In this document: one piece after another, positions 53,861 through 62,604 of the stretch
Numbering within the stretch: position 1 is the first letter of the stretch
Layout of the letters: each line of letters opens with the position of its first letter
NCBI GenBank assembly: GCA_031291475.1
Contig: JARLIY010000069.1
Coordinates: 52,857 to 116,856, forward strand
Length of the DNA: 64,000 nucleotides
Source: Xanthobacteraceae bacterium
Lineage (GTDB): Bacteria > Pseudomonadota > Alphaproteobacteria > Rhizobiales > Xanthobacteraceae
Direction: 5' to 3'
Position numbers and translations under genes: made by a program
The notes under the pieces: generated by a model
The model's input: the letters and a program-made list of their open reading frames with translations, nothing else
The model's database searches: none
What the model was told of the DNA's origin: nothing

Positions 53861-55750
53861 ATGGCGTCCATGCCCGCCGACGCGGGCATGATCGGAACCC
53901 CGGCAGACGAAGTGCTCGATCGAACCGCAGAAATCGCCAGGGCCGCTGAGGCCCGGATGCCGACCGAGACCGGGGCCGCAACCGCGGCCGAGGGCCCCGA
54001 CGCGGCTGCTGCGGTTCCGCGCGCGCACGGTCTCGCCAGGGTCGGCGACTGGCTGCGGCGCGCCTGGCAGTTCTTCATCACCCAGAGCTTTTCGAGCCTC
54101 ACCCGCCGCATCGTCTTCCTCAACGTCGCCGGCCTGCTCGCACTCTCCATCGGCATTACCTTCCTGTCGCAGTTCCGCGCCGGACTGATCGATGCGCGCG
54201 TTCAGAGTTTGCTGGTCCAGGGACAGATCATCGCCGGCGCGATCGCCGCCTCGGCGACCGTCGAAACCGATTCTTCGATCACCATTGATCCGGACAAGCT
54301 GCTCGATCTGCGCGCCGGCGAAAGCTACGGCCCCTCCGAGGACGCGCTCTACGGTCTCGATTTTCCCATCAATCCGGAACGCGTGGCGCCGGTGTTGCGC
54401 CGGCTCGTCTCGCCGACCAAGACGCGCGCGCGCATCTACGATCGCGACGGCGTGCTCCTGGTCGACAGCCGCAACCTGTTCGGCCGCGGCGACGTATTGC
54501 GCTATGACCTGCCGCCGCCCAACGTCGAGAAACCCGGTCTGTTCGAACGGGCCTACACCGCGGTGCGCCGCTGGCTCGGCCGCGGCGACCTGCCGCTCTA
54601 CCACGAGCTCGGGGCGTTGAACGGGCGCGGCTATCCCGAAGTCGCGCAGGCGTTGAACGGCCAGAATGCCAGCATGGTGCGCATCAACGACCACGGCGAC
54701 GTGATCGTCTCCGTCGCGGTGCCGGTGCAGCGCTTCCGCGCAGTGCGCGGCGCGCTCATGCTCTCGACGCAAGGCGCCGACATCGACGACATGGTCGAGG
54801 CCGAGCGGCTTGCCATCCTTAAAGTCTTCCTCGTCGCCGCCGGCGTCATGATCGTGCTCTCGATCTTGCTCGCCGGAACCATCGCCGAGCCGGTGCGGCG
54901 GCTGGCGGACGCGGCCGAGAGCGTGCGCCGCCGCATCCGTTCGCGGGTGGAAATCCCCGATTTCACCCGCCGGCGCGACGAGATCGGACACCTGTCGGGC
55001 ACGTTGCGCGACATGACCAATGCGCTCTATAGCCGGATCGAGGCGATCGAAAGCTTTGCCGCCGACGTCGCGCACGAACTGAAAAATCCGCTGACTTCGT
55101 TGCGTTCCGCGGTAGAGACGCTCCCGGTCGCCAAGACTGACGAGAGCCGCGCGCGGCTGCTTGCCATCATCCACCACGACGTTCAGCGGCTCGACCGCCT
55201 GATCACCGACATCTCCGACGCGAGCCGCCTCGACGCCGAGCTGCAGCGCCAGGAGGCGGCGCCGGTCGATCTCGCCAAGCTCCTCAACACCCTGGTTGGC
55301 GTCGCCAACGAAGTGAAGCGCGACGACGGCGTGCGCGTGACTTTGCGGTTCGAAGGCGGCGGCCCGCGCGCCTTCCAGGTGCCGGGACACGATTCCCGGC
55401 TTGGCCAGGTCGTCGATAATCTGATCGAGAACGCCCGCTCCTTCTCGCCGCCCGGCGGCACCGTGCGCATCACCTGCCGGCGGCTCAAGAGCAATATCGA
55501 TATTCTCGTCGACGATGACGGCCCGGGCGTGCGTCCCGAGTCGGTCGATAAGGTTTTCGAGCGCTTCTACACCGATCGCCCGCATCAGGGCTTTGGCCAA
55601 AATTCCGGGCTCGGCCTTTCGATTTCCAAGCAGATCGTCGAAGCGCACGGCGGCTCCATCTGGCTGGAAAACCGCATCAGCGCGGCCGACGCGCAGGGAA
55701 CGCCGACCGTTGTCGGCGCGCGCTTTATCGTACGTCTGCCGGCGACGTAA
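53861..55750 (+). CDS. chvG: ChvG-type sensor histidine kinase
   Basis: 629 residues as read from ATG 53861. Two membrane helices (about 84-104 and 317-340) enclose a 210-residue periplasmic sensor; then HAMP, phospho-acceptor His405 (FAADVAHELKNPL) and an ATPase domain (VDNLIENARSFSPPGG, DDGPGVRPE, NSGLGLSISKQ). The first 32 codons overlap a repeat palindrome at 53869-53890, so ATG 53957 (MPTETGAATA) may be the true start. Its stop overlaps the hprK start. Confidence 0.93.
   Translation: MASMPADAGMIGTPADEVLDRTAEIARAAEARMPTETGAATAAEGPDAAAAVPRAHGLARVGDWLRRAWQFFITQSFSSLTRRIVFLNVAGLLALSIGITFLSQFRAGLIDARVQSLLVQGQIIAGAIAASATVETDSSITIDPDKLLDLRAGESYGPSEDALYGLDFPINPERVAPVLRRLVSPTKTRARIYDRDGVLLVDSRNLFGRGDVLRYDLPPPNVEKPGLFERAYTAVRRWLGRGDLPLYHELGALNGRGYPEVAQALNGQNASMVRINDHGDVIVSVAVPVQRFRAVRGALMLSTQGADIDDMVEAERLAILKVFLVAAGVMIVLSILLAGTIAEPVRRLADAAESVRRRIRSRVEIPDFTRRRDEIGHLSGTLRDMTNALYSRIEAIESFAADVAHELKNPLTSLRSAVETLPVAKTDESRARLLAIIHHDVQRLDRLITDISDASRLDAELQRQEAAPVDLAKLLNTLVGVANEVKRDDGVRVTLRFEGGGPRAFQVPGHDSRLGQVVDNLIENARSFSPPGGTVRITCRRLKSNIDILVDDDGPGVRPESVDKVFERFYTDRPHQGFGQNSGLGLSISKQIVEAHGGSIWLENRISAADAQGTPTVVGARFIVRLPAT
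53869..53890. repeat. CATGCCCGC palindrome at the 5' end of chvG
   Basis: CATGCCCGC (53869-53877), CGAC, GCGGGCATG (53882-53890), nine perfect pairs. This is a typical intergenic element of Bradyrhizobium-like genomes and lies inside the longest chvG frame. Confidence 0.7.
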
Positions 55751-56208
55751 TGGCGATACGACCGACGACGGTGCACGCCTCGGCAGTGTTGGTCGGCGCG
55801 CGCGCGGCGCTGATCCGCGGACCGTCGGGATCGGGCAAGTCGCGGCTTGCGCTGGAACTCATCGCGGCGGCGCGCACCCGCTTGCTGCCCTTCGCGCGGC
55901 TTGTCGCCGACGATCGCATCCATCTGGAAAATGCCGGAGGCAGATTGCTGGCGCGCCCGCCCGAGGCCCTGGCCGGGCTGATCGAGGTGCGCGGCGCCGG
56001 GCTGCTGCGCCTTCCTTACGAGGCGAGCGCCGTGGTCGGCTTCGTCGTCGACCTCGCCGCTGCGGACGCTACCCGCCTGCCGGATGCCGCCGCGCGTAAG
56101 GCCGAAATCGAAGGTGTTTGGCTACCGCGGCTTGCCGTCGCATCAGGGGCGGCGGCCTTGCCGGGGGTGCTCGCGCTCATCAATTCAGCCGAGGATCAGT
56201 GGGCGTAA
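55750..56208 (+). CDS. hprK: Short HPr kinase/phosphatase
   Basis: 152 residues, the C-terminal kinase module only, as usual in alphaproteobacteria (full-length Firmicutes HprK has about 310). Walker A GPSGSGKS at 24-31, Asp in VADDRIHLE, signature GLIEVRGAGLLRLPYE. It phosphorylates a Ser of HPr in response to metabolic state. ATG 55750 overlaps the chvG stop (TAATG). Confidence 0.92.
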   Translation: MAIRPTTVHASAVLVGARAALIRGPSGSGKSRLALELIAAARTRLLPFARLVADDRIHLENAGGRLLARPPEALAGLIEVRGAGLLRLPYEASAVVGFVVDLAAADATRLPDAAARKAEIEGVWLPRLAVASGAAALPGVLALINSAEDQWA

Positions 56209-56455
56209 GCGGCACCGTTGCCCTGGTTGGAGATTGGTTAACCCGGACGCCGGTAGACTTAAAAAGAGATGCCGCGCGTTTTCCGTCGGCCCGCGCCCCA
56301 GCCCCCCGCGGCACCGAAATCCGTATTCGGCCTCCGCTACCGCAATGCAGCAGAAGCCGGATTCACGCGAAAATGCCCCTTGCGCTTGGGCTTCGGATGG
56401 TCAAGATGAGTACCCTTTCGTGCGGTGCAACCGGGACGCGCCCGCGGGGAGTTCC

Positions 56456-56857
56456 ATGATCGGTCTTGTCCTTGTGACCCACGGGCGGCTGGCTATCGAG
56501 TTCCGCGCGGCCTTGGAGCACGTAGTGGGGCCCCAGCATCAGATCGAGGCCGTGACCATCGGCCCCGACGACGACGTCGAGGAGCGCCGCAAGGACATTA
56601 TCGAGGCGGTCAAGCGCGTCGACAGCGGCGACGGGGTCGCCATCCTGACCGACATGTTCGGCGGCACGCCCTCGAACCTCGCTATCTCCGTCATGAGCCG
56701 GCCCAAAGTCGAGGTCCTCGCCGGCATCAATCTGCCGATGCTGGTCAAGCTTGCCAAAGTTCGCGACGAGTGCCCGCTGGCGGAGGCGGTGGCGGCCGCC
56801 CAGGACGCAGGGCGAAAATACGTGACCATTGCCAGCCGTGTGCTGACCGGCAAATGA
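56456..56857 (+). CDS. PTS IIA component, mannose type (ManX/EIIA-Man)
   Basis: 133 residues from ATG 56456, behind GGGGA. Phospho-acceptor His9 (LVLVTHGRLA), with FGGTPSNLAI and GINLPMLVKL. No IIB, IIC or IID is present, so it is a regulatory IIA that takes phosphate from HPr. A 247-base gap separates it from hprK, in which I see no gene. The stop overlaps the HPr start (ATGA). Confidence 0.92.
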   Translation: MIGLVLVTHGRLAIEFRAALEHVVGPQHQIEAVTIGPDDDVEERRKDIIEAVKRVDSGDGVAILTDMFGGTPSNLAISVMSRPKVEVLAGINLPMLVKLAKVRDECPLAEAVAAAQDAGRKYVTIASRVLTGK

Positions 56858-57186
56858 CCGCGCAGACCCACCGCAACGACGAATGCGCGCCAGATGTGCC
56901 GCAATTCCGCGAGGGCGCAACGGTGCGCAAGCTCGCGATCTGCAACCGCAAGGGTCTGCACGCGCGCGCGTCAGCCAAATTCGTGCAGACCGTGGAAAAA
57001 TTCGACGCCGACGTGCGCGTCATGCGCTGTGGCGAAACCGTCGGCGGCACCTCGATCATGGGGCTGATGATGTTAGCGGCCTCGCCGGGAACCTCGATCA
57101 CCGTCGAGGCAACCGGCAAAGAGGCAGCCGACGTCATCGAGGCCTTAACGGCGCTCATCGACTCGCGCTTCGGCGAAGACGATTGA
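56854..57186 (+). CDS. ptsH: HPr phosphocarrier protein with N-terminal extension
   Basis: 110 residues; the canonical 85-residue HPr begins at about Val24, so it has an extra 20 or more residues (MTAQTHRNDECAPDV). Phospho-His36 in NRKGLHARASAKF; regulatory Ser67 in GGTSIMGLMMLAAS, the HprK target. Phosphate comes from EI-Ntr (ptsP) and passes to the IIA upstream. Confidence 0.93.
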   Translation: MTAQTHRNDECAPDVPQFREGATVRKLAICNRKGLHARASAKFVQTVEKFDADVRVMRCGETVGGTSIMGLMMLAASPGTSITVEATGKEAADVIEALTALIDSRFGEDD

Positions 57187-57389
57187 TCGAGTTCGCGGTG
57201 ACGCGGCTCGACGAGATCAAGCCCGGTTCGCCGATCACCGGCCGCCGCTATCCGGCCTGCCGTCTGGCGCTGTCGCCCGCGGCGGCGCTCGATCTCATCA
57301 ACCGCATGCAGCAGGTCGGTGCGGCGCTCGCCCAGGCCGGCGTGGCGCGAACCGCGCCGCGGGCCGGCGAGGCGCCGCTGGCCGGCTGA
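57183..57389 (+). CDS. Possible small protein after HPr
   Basis: 68 residues from TTG 57183, overlapping the HPr stop (TTGA): IEFAVTRLDEIKPGSPITGR ending AGEAPLAG. Codon use is like its neighbours, but no family is recognised, the start is weak, and its last codons form the terminator hairpin. It may equally be untranslated. Confidence 0.3.
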   Translation: MIEFAVTRLDEIKPGSPITGRRYPACRLALSPAAALDLINRMQQVGAALAQAGVARTAPRAGEAPLAG

Positions 57390-57396
57390 GTTTTTT
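57363..57396 (+). terminator. Intrinsic terminator of the PTS operon
   Basis: GCCGGC (57363-57368) pairs with GCCGGC (57381-57386), with GGCGCC in the loop, then TGAG and six T at 57391-57396. The best intrinsic terminator in the window. It overlaps the end of the doubtful 68-residue frame. Confidence 0.75.
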
Positions 57397-57476
57397 CGTC
57401 ATTGCGAGTGGAGCGAAGCAATCCAGTCTTGTGGCTCAATCTGGATTGCTTCGTCGCTCTGCTCCTCGCAATGACG
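57397..57476. repeat. CGTCATTGCGAG inverted repeat
   Basis: Arm CGTCATTGCGAGTGGAGCG.. AAGCAATCCAG (57397-57426) mirrors CTGGATTGCTTCG...CTCGCAATGACG (57441-57476). A known abundant alphaproteobacterial intergenic element. Its right arm contains the stop codon and last codons of the glycosylase gene. Confidence 0.85.
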
Positions 57477-58106
57477 TGGTAGCCGCGGCTTTCTTTAAAT
57501 CGGCGACGAAGCCGCGATAAGCCGCGCGCCGCTCGGCCTCGTCCTCGATGCGCAGCAGCGCCGATGGGTGAACGGTGACGAAGAGCCGCGCCCCGTCCGC
57601 CATCGCCAGCGGCTGGCCGCGTATTTTGCCGATTGTGACCGTCCGACCGGTCAGGCGCGCGCAGCGGTGACGCCGAGCGCGATCACAGTCGAGGGTCTGA
57701 CCAGGCTGCGCTCGAAATCGAGCCAGATCTTGCAGCGTTCGATCTCGTCATTGTTGGGCCGTTTGTGCAGCCGGCGTTTGCCGCGCATCTCATGCTTGAA
57801 ATGCTTGACTGCGTTGGTGACGAAGGTTTGTTCGCGCGCGATGCCGGCGTCATGCAGCGCCTGGTCGAGAACACGCCCGGCCGGGCCGACGAACGGCCTC
57901 CCGGCGATATCCTCCTTATCGCCGGGTTGCTCGCCCACAAGCATGAAAGCGGCGTAGCTTGGGCCTTCGCCGGGAACCGCCTGCGTGGCATCGCGATAAA
58001 GCGGGCAGCGCGTGCAGCTTTCCTCGGCCCGCGCCAGCTGGCGCAAGCTTTTTACCGGGGGCTGGTCGGGCTGTGGCGGCTCCCCGTTCATGGGAGCAGA
58101 ATGCAT
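57436..58106 (-). pseudogene. UdgX-type uracil-DNA glycosylase, frameshifted
   Basis: Fe-S uracil-DNA glycosylase superfamily. Reading from ATG 58106: CTRCPLYRDA (Cys31 and Cys34), motif 1 GEQPGDKEDIAGRPFVGPAG, TNAVKHFK, and KRRLH at 110-114 in GKRRLHKRPN, the loop whose His links covalently to DNA in UdgX (usually KRRIH). The frame stops after GVTAARA at 57651. The next frame continues LTGRTVTIGKIRGQPLAMAD and motif 2 TVHPSALLRI to TGA 57436. One base added in GCGCGCGCC (about 57652-57660) would join them. It is divergent from ahcY. Confidence 0.82.
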
Positions 58107-58130
58107 TGCCGCAGGCGCGGTTCAAGCATG

Positions 58131-58152
58131 GACATAAAGCTATCTTTATGTC
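58131..58152. promoter_or_regulatory. SahR-like operator upstream of ahcY
   Basis: GACATAAAG, CTAT, CTTTATGTC: a perfect nine-base inverted repeat between the divergent glycosylase and ahcY. It matches the ATAAAG...CTTTAT pattern of the S-adenosylhomocysteine-responsive ArsR-type regulator SahR. Repeat seen; regulator inferred from position before ahcY. Confidence 0.55.
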
Positions 58153-58258
58153 TTTAGTGCCGCCGCGCCGGCCGCCGGATAGGGCCGGCAGCTACCTTCC
58201 AACACGCCCGACCCGCTGCGAATGAAAAGACACCGCTAGGGAGCGCCAAAGGATTGTC

Positions 58259-59680
58259 ATGAGCACGTCAGTCAAGCCAAAGACTTCGTCCGTCGATTAT
58301 GTCGTCAAGGATCTCGGCCTCGCCGAATGGGGCCGCAAGGAAATCGCCATCGCCGAAACCGAGATGCCCGGCTTGATTGCGACCCGCGACGAATACGGGC
58401 CCGAACAGCCGCTGCGCGGCGCGCGCATCGCCGGCTCCCTGCATATGACCATCCAGACCGCCGTGCTGATCGAGACGCTGAAAGCCCTCGGCGCCGACGT
58501 GCGCTGGGCGTCCTGCAACATCTACTCGACGCAAGATCACGCCGCCGCCGCGGTCGCCGCCGGCGGCACGCCGGTCTTCGCGGTCAAAGGTGAATCGCTG
58601 CACGATTATTGGCAATACACTCACCGCATCTTCGAATGGTCCGACGGCGGCGGACCGAACATGATCCTGGACGACGGCGGCGACGCCACGCTGCTCATGC
58701 ATCTCGGCCTGCAGGCGGAAACGACGCCGACGGTGCTGCATCACCCGAACAACGAAGAAGAGGAAGTGCTGTTTGCCGCCATCAAGCAACGGCTCAAGGA
58801 GCAGCCGGGCTGGTACGGCAAGATCGGCAAAGGCATCCGCGGCGTCACCGAGGAAACCACCACCGGCGTGCATCGCCTCTATCAGATGGAGAAGGAAGGC
58901 CGGCTGTTGTTCCCGGCCATCAACGTCAACGACAGCGTCACCAAGTCGAAGTTCGACAATCTCTACGGCTGTCGCGAGTCGCTGGTCGACGGCATCCGCC
59001 GCGGCACCGACGTGATGATGGCCGGCAAGGTGGCGATGGTCGCCGGTTTCGGCGACGTCGGCAAAGGCTCGGCGGCTTCGCTGCGCCAGGCCGGCTGCCG
59101 CGTCATGGTCTCGGAGATCGATCCGATCTGCGCGCTGCAGGCGGCGATGGAAGGCTACGAGGTGGTGACCATGGACGACGCCGCCCCGCGCGCCGACATC
59201 TTCGTCACCGCCACCGGCAACGTCGACGTCATCACCATCGAGCACATGCGCAAGATGAAGCACCGCGCCATCGTCTGCAATATCGGACACTTCGATTCCG
59301 AGATTCAGGTCGCGGCGCTGAAAAACTTGAAGTGGGAAAACATCAAGCCGCAGGTCGACGAGATCGAATTTCCCGACAAGAAGCGCATCATCCTCTTGTC
59401 CGAAGGGCGGCTCGTCAATCTCGGCAACGCCATGGGCCACCCGAGCTTCGTGATGTCGTCGTCGTTCACCAACCAGACGCTGGCGCAGATCGAATTGTGG
59501 GCCAATCCCGGCAAATACCAGAAGAAGGTTTACACGTTGCCGAAGCAGCTCGACGAGAAGGTCGCGCGGCTCCATCTCGACAAGATCGGCGTCAAGCTCA
59601 CCAAGCTTTCCGATAAGCAGTCGACTTATATCGGCATCCCGGTGAGCGGTCCGTACAAGACCGATCAATACCGCTATTGA
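58259..59680 (+). CDS. ahcY: S-adenosylhomocysteine hydrolase
   Basis: 473 residues, normal length for the bacterial long form. It splits S-adenosylhomocysteine to adenosine and homocysteine, clearing the product of SAM methylation. NAD motif [20 protein letters not shown]; substrate residues in [12 protein letters not shown] and [12 protein letters not shown]; the C-terminus ends KTDQYRY as usual. ATG 58259. Its promoter region carries a SahR-like palindrome about 107-128 bases upstream. Last gene of the pckA-chv-PTS-ahcY block. Confidence 0.97.
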   Translation: MSTSVKPKTSSVDYVVKDLGLAEWGRKEIAIAETEMPGLIATRDEYGPEQPLRGARIAGSLHMTIQTAVLIETLKALGADVRWASCNIYSTQDHAAAAVAAGGTPVFAVKGESLHDYWQYTHRIFEWSDGGGPNMILDDGGDATLLMHLGLQAETTPTVLHHPNNEEEEVLFAAIKQRLKEQPGWYGKIGKGIRGVTEETTTGVHRLYQMEKEGRLLFPAINVNDSVTKSKFDNLYGCRESLVDGIRRGTDVMMAGKVAMVAGFGDVGKGSAASLRQAGCRVMVSEIDPICALQAAMEGYEVVTMDDAAPRADIFVTATGNVDVITIEHMRKMKHRAIVCNIGHFDSEIQVAALKNLKWENIKPQVDEIEFPDKKRIILLSEGRLVNLGNAMGHPSFVMSSSFTNQTLAQIELWANPGKYQKKVYTLPKQLDEKVARLHLDKIGVKLTKLSDKQSTYIGIPVSGPYKTDQYRY

Positions 59681-59683
59681 GGA

Positions 59684-61243
59684 TCACTCCGTGGTGCGCG
59701 CGGGCGTTTGCGCCAGCGGCACCACGGTGATCTGGTAACTCCGGGGCGGACTGGTCAATCCCAAGAAGCTGCGCTCGAACGTGGCGGTGATCGAGCGCGC
59801 TCCGGCATTTGCGAGCGTTTTACCGGTTTCCTGGCAGGGCGCATCGCCAATCAGGCAGACGACCAGAAGCCCATGGATGCTGCTGGCGGCGCGGCCTTCG
59901 ACCGACAATGGGTCGACGGGTATCGGCCGCGCTTGCGGCAAGTAGAACGGCAGGCCCGAGGTAATGTCCGCGGAGCCCCAAAATAACTGGGTCGGTTTGC
60001 CGGCGAGACTGTCCGCCATTTCGGCGACTTGCCTGAAATGCGTCCGATTTTCGTCGCGGCTGTTCATGAGCCTGACGCAAGCGATAACGGGCGATGCAAT
60101 GAGCATTGCGAAGATCATCGCCAGGACGGCGAGGCCCGCCCGCGCGACGGCGCGCTCATCGATGATGATGTAGTGCGAGGCGTAGAGGACGACAGGCAAA
60201 AGCGCCCAGTTTGGGAAGGTCCAGGCAGCCGTCAGCCGGTACGGAATGGCCAGATTAACCAGCGCCGGCAGGAGAAGAGGCACCAACAGCAGCACGACCG
60301 CCTGCCGTCGGTCTTCGTCGGCGGGCCAAACGATGTCAGCCAACGCAGCCCTGCTCGGCCGCCACGCGGAGAGAACAATAAGCGGGCCTGCGATGTAGGC
60401 CGCCGCGCCGATAAGATAAAAGACCGATCGCCTCAGCGCGTCGCCGAATGAGGCGTGAATGGCGACGCTTGCGGCGAATTGAATGCTCCCGTCCCCGCGC
60501 TCGCTGACAAGCCACCACACGTGCGGAGCAATGACCACAGCTGCGCCGGCCGCCATCACATAGGGTGCCGGCGAGCGCCAGAAGCGTCTTGCCCCCGGAC
60601 CGACCACGGAGGCGACCGCCATGCCGGCGAGGAGAAAAACTGCCCAGTATTTGCCGAGCATTGTGAGACTGGCGAACGCTCCCGCCAACGAGGCATCCAA
60701 CACGCCGAGCCCGCGGCGAGCGCGCAGATAGAACAGCAGCGTCGCCGCCCAAAACGGGACCGTCACCGTGTTGGCGTTGAGCACCTCCGCCTTGACGTCA
60801 TAGAGCGGAACAAGAAAGAGGGCGAGGAGACCTAATAGCGCTCGATTTTTGTCGAGATGGTCGCGCAGAAGCCGCCATGTGACGGCGAGCGCGACGGCGA
60901 GCGTCGTCACGCTCAAGAGATCCACCGCCCACTGCTGGCGCGGCAACACGGCAAACCACAAAGCAAACAGCCAGCCGGTCATCGGCGGGTGCTTGTAGCC
61001 GAAAGCGAAATGCTGCGCCCAGATCAATGCTTCGTCGGCGTCGACATGGACGTCGACCGACGCCGTCGATACCGTCCAGAAGAGCATCCACACGGCGATG
61101 TAAGCTAAGAGGACCAGGAGGACGATCGTGCCCTCGGCGTTCCCGGCTATGAGACGCTCTCCAACCTGGACGAGACGGTGAGCGAAGTCCGCGACTTCTG
61201 GACGCATTCGGCCGGTGGCGTCGCGCCGCGCCATGGACATCAT
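59684..61243 (-). CDS. GT39-type (ArnT-like) membrane glycosyltransferase
   Basis: 519 residues from ATG 61243 (MMSMARRDATGRM), ten or more membrane helices. First periplasmic loop holds the catalytic-type Asp-Glu (HVDADEALIWAQHFAFGY) and KHPPMTGWLF, the PMT/ArnT family pattern. It moves a sugar from a polyprenyl phosphate to lipid A, a protein or a polysaccharide. Divergent from a GT2-GtrA fusion that can supply that donor. Converges with ahcY, three bases apart. Acceptor unknown. Confidence 0.85.
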   Translation of the reverse strand: MMSMARRDATGRMRPEVADFAHRLVQVGERLIAGNAEGTIVLLVLLAYIAVWMLFWTVSTASVDVHVDADEALIWAQHFAFGYKHPPMTGWLFALWFAVLPRQQWAVDLLSVTTLAVALAVTWRLLRDHLDKNRALLGLLALFLVPLYDVKAEVLNANTVTVPFWAATLLFYLRARRGLGVLDASLAGAFASLTMLGKYWAVFLLAGMAVASVVGPGARRFWRSPAPYVMAAGAAVVIAPHVWWLVSERGDGSIQFAASVAIHASFGDALRRSVFYLIGAAAYIAGPLIVLSAWRPSRAALADIVWPADEDRRQAVVLLLVPLLLPALVNLAIPYRLTAAWTFPNWALLPVVLYASHYIIIDERAVARAGLAVLAMIFAMLIASPVIACVRLMNSRDENRTHFRQVAEMADSLAGKPTQLFWGSADITSGLPFYLPQARPIPVDPLSVEGRAASSIHGLLVVCLIGDAPCQETGKTLANAGARSITATFERSFLGLTSPPRSYQITVVPLAQTPARTTE

Positions 61244-61373
61244 TTCTCTCGGGGCTCGGCCGCAGCCGGCGAATTGGAAAGGAACGCACGGACCTTTTCC
61301 AAGGCTTGAGAAAGCTAGTAGCGTGAGCATACGGATAGAGCAATAAGTGCGGTGAACGAGAGGAAGCTTCGCA

Positions 61374-62540
61374 TTGTCCCCGTCGGCGATAGACAATATT
61401 CCGCCAGCAAATTCGCCGGCGCCGCTTACGCGCGCGGATAAGATCGCAACCGTGCGCCCCGCGCCCGAACTCAGCATTGTCGTGCCGACTTTCAACGAGC
61501 GGGCCAATGTTCCGCTCCTTGTCGAACGGCTCTCGCGCCTGCTCGCGTCCTGCGACTGGGAGGTCGTATTCGTCGACGACAATTCTCCCGACGGCACGGC
61601 CGCGGCCGCGCGCGCCATCGGCGAAACCGACAGCCGCGTGCGCTGCATTCGCCGTATCGGCCGCCGCGGTCTCGCCGGAGCATGCCTGGAGGGCATGCTG
61701 GCGAGCCAGGCCCGCTACGTCGCGGTCATGGATGCCGATTTGCAGCACGACGAGGGATTGCTCGTTCCCATGCTCGACGCTTTACGCACCGGGCGCGCCG
61801 ATCTCGTGGTGGCGAGCCGCTATCTTTACGGCGGCTCCGCCGCGGGCCTATCGAAGCAACGTTCCCGCGTGAGCCGCTGGTCGAATGCGATTGTGCGTCA
61901 CCTGCTCGGAATCGATCTCACCGATCCGATGAGCGGACATTTCATGATCCGGCGCGATGCGTTCGAAGCGATCGCGCCTGCGCTCTCCTCGCAGGGCTTC
62001 AAGATCCTGCTCGACATCATGGCTACGGCGCGAGGCAACCTGCGCACCGTCGAGCTACCCTCCGCTTTTCGAGAGCGTCAACACGGCGAGAGCAAGCTTG
62101 ATTCAAAGATTGCGCTCGATTTCGCCGCCCTGGTAACGGCGAAACTCACTAATGACGCCATCTCGGCGCGCTTTCTGCTGTTCTGCCTGGTCGGATTGAC
62201 CGGCCTTGGCATCCATCTGAGTATATTGAGCGCGCTGTTGGCGGCCGTCTTGTCGTTCGGCGCGGCGCAGGCGATCGCCACCGTCGGCGCGATTGCCTGG
62301 AACTTCGTTCTCAACAATCTGTTCACCTACCGCGACCAGCGGCTCACCGGGTGGCATTTCATCACCGGCCTGATCCGCTTCCAGGTCATCTGCGCCATCG
62401 GCGCAATATCCAATGTCGGCATCGCCACCTGGATTTACGATTACGACAGTGTGTGGTGGATCGCCGGCCTCGGTGGGGCGCTGATCGGCACCGTCTGGAA
62501 TTTCGTGGTCAGCGCCGCCTTCGTCTGGCGCCAGCGCTAA
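61374..62540 (+). CDS. Polyprenyl-phosphate glycosyltransferase (GT2) fused to a GtrA domain
   Basis: 388 residues from TTG 61374, with AGGAAG at 61361-61366. Residues 32-255 are a DPM1-like GT2: [24 protein letters not shown], metal motif MDADLQHDE, and [11 protein letters not shown]. Residues about 265-388 are a GtrA-type four-helix domain ([17 protein letters not shown]), thought to flip the lipid-sugar. Pairs logically with the divergent GT39 enzyme. The sugar is unknown. Next gene is lepA. Confidence 0.88.
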   Translation: MSPSAIDNIPPANSPAPLTRADKIATVRPAPELSIVVPTFNERANVPLLVERLSRLLASCDWEVVFVDDNSPDGTAAAARAIGETDSRVRCIRRIGRRGLAGACLEGMLASQARYVAVMDADLQHDEGLLVPMLDALRTGRADLVVASRYLYGGSAAGLSKQRSRVSRWSNAIVRHLLGIDLTDPMSGHFMIRRDAFEAIAPALSSQGFKILLDIMATARGNLRTVELPSAFRERQHGESKLDSKIALDFAALVTAKLTNDAISARFLLFCLVGLTGLGIHLSILSALLAAVLSFGAAQAIATVGAIAWNFVLNNLFTYRDQRLTGWHFITGLIRFQVICAIGAISNVGIATWIYDYDSVWWIAGLGGALIGTVWNFVVSAAFVWRQR

Positions 62541-62604
62541 ACTTCCTTGCGCCACAACGTCCGGACCGCTTGCCGCTCGGGAGGGCGGATGTTATCTGCG
62601 CCGC

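Noticed and set aside
53687..55648. 653-codon leftward open frame opposite chvG
   Set aside because: Antisense shadow of chvG with no domain pattern; chvG has all kinase motifs.
58153..58258. SAH or SAM riboswitch in the ahcY leader
   Set aside because: No match to the known SAH, SAM-II or SAM-V cores could be seen; the palindrome upstream explains control better.
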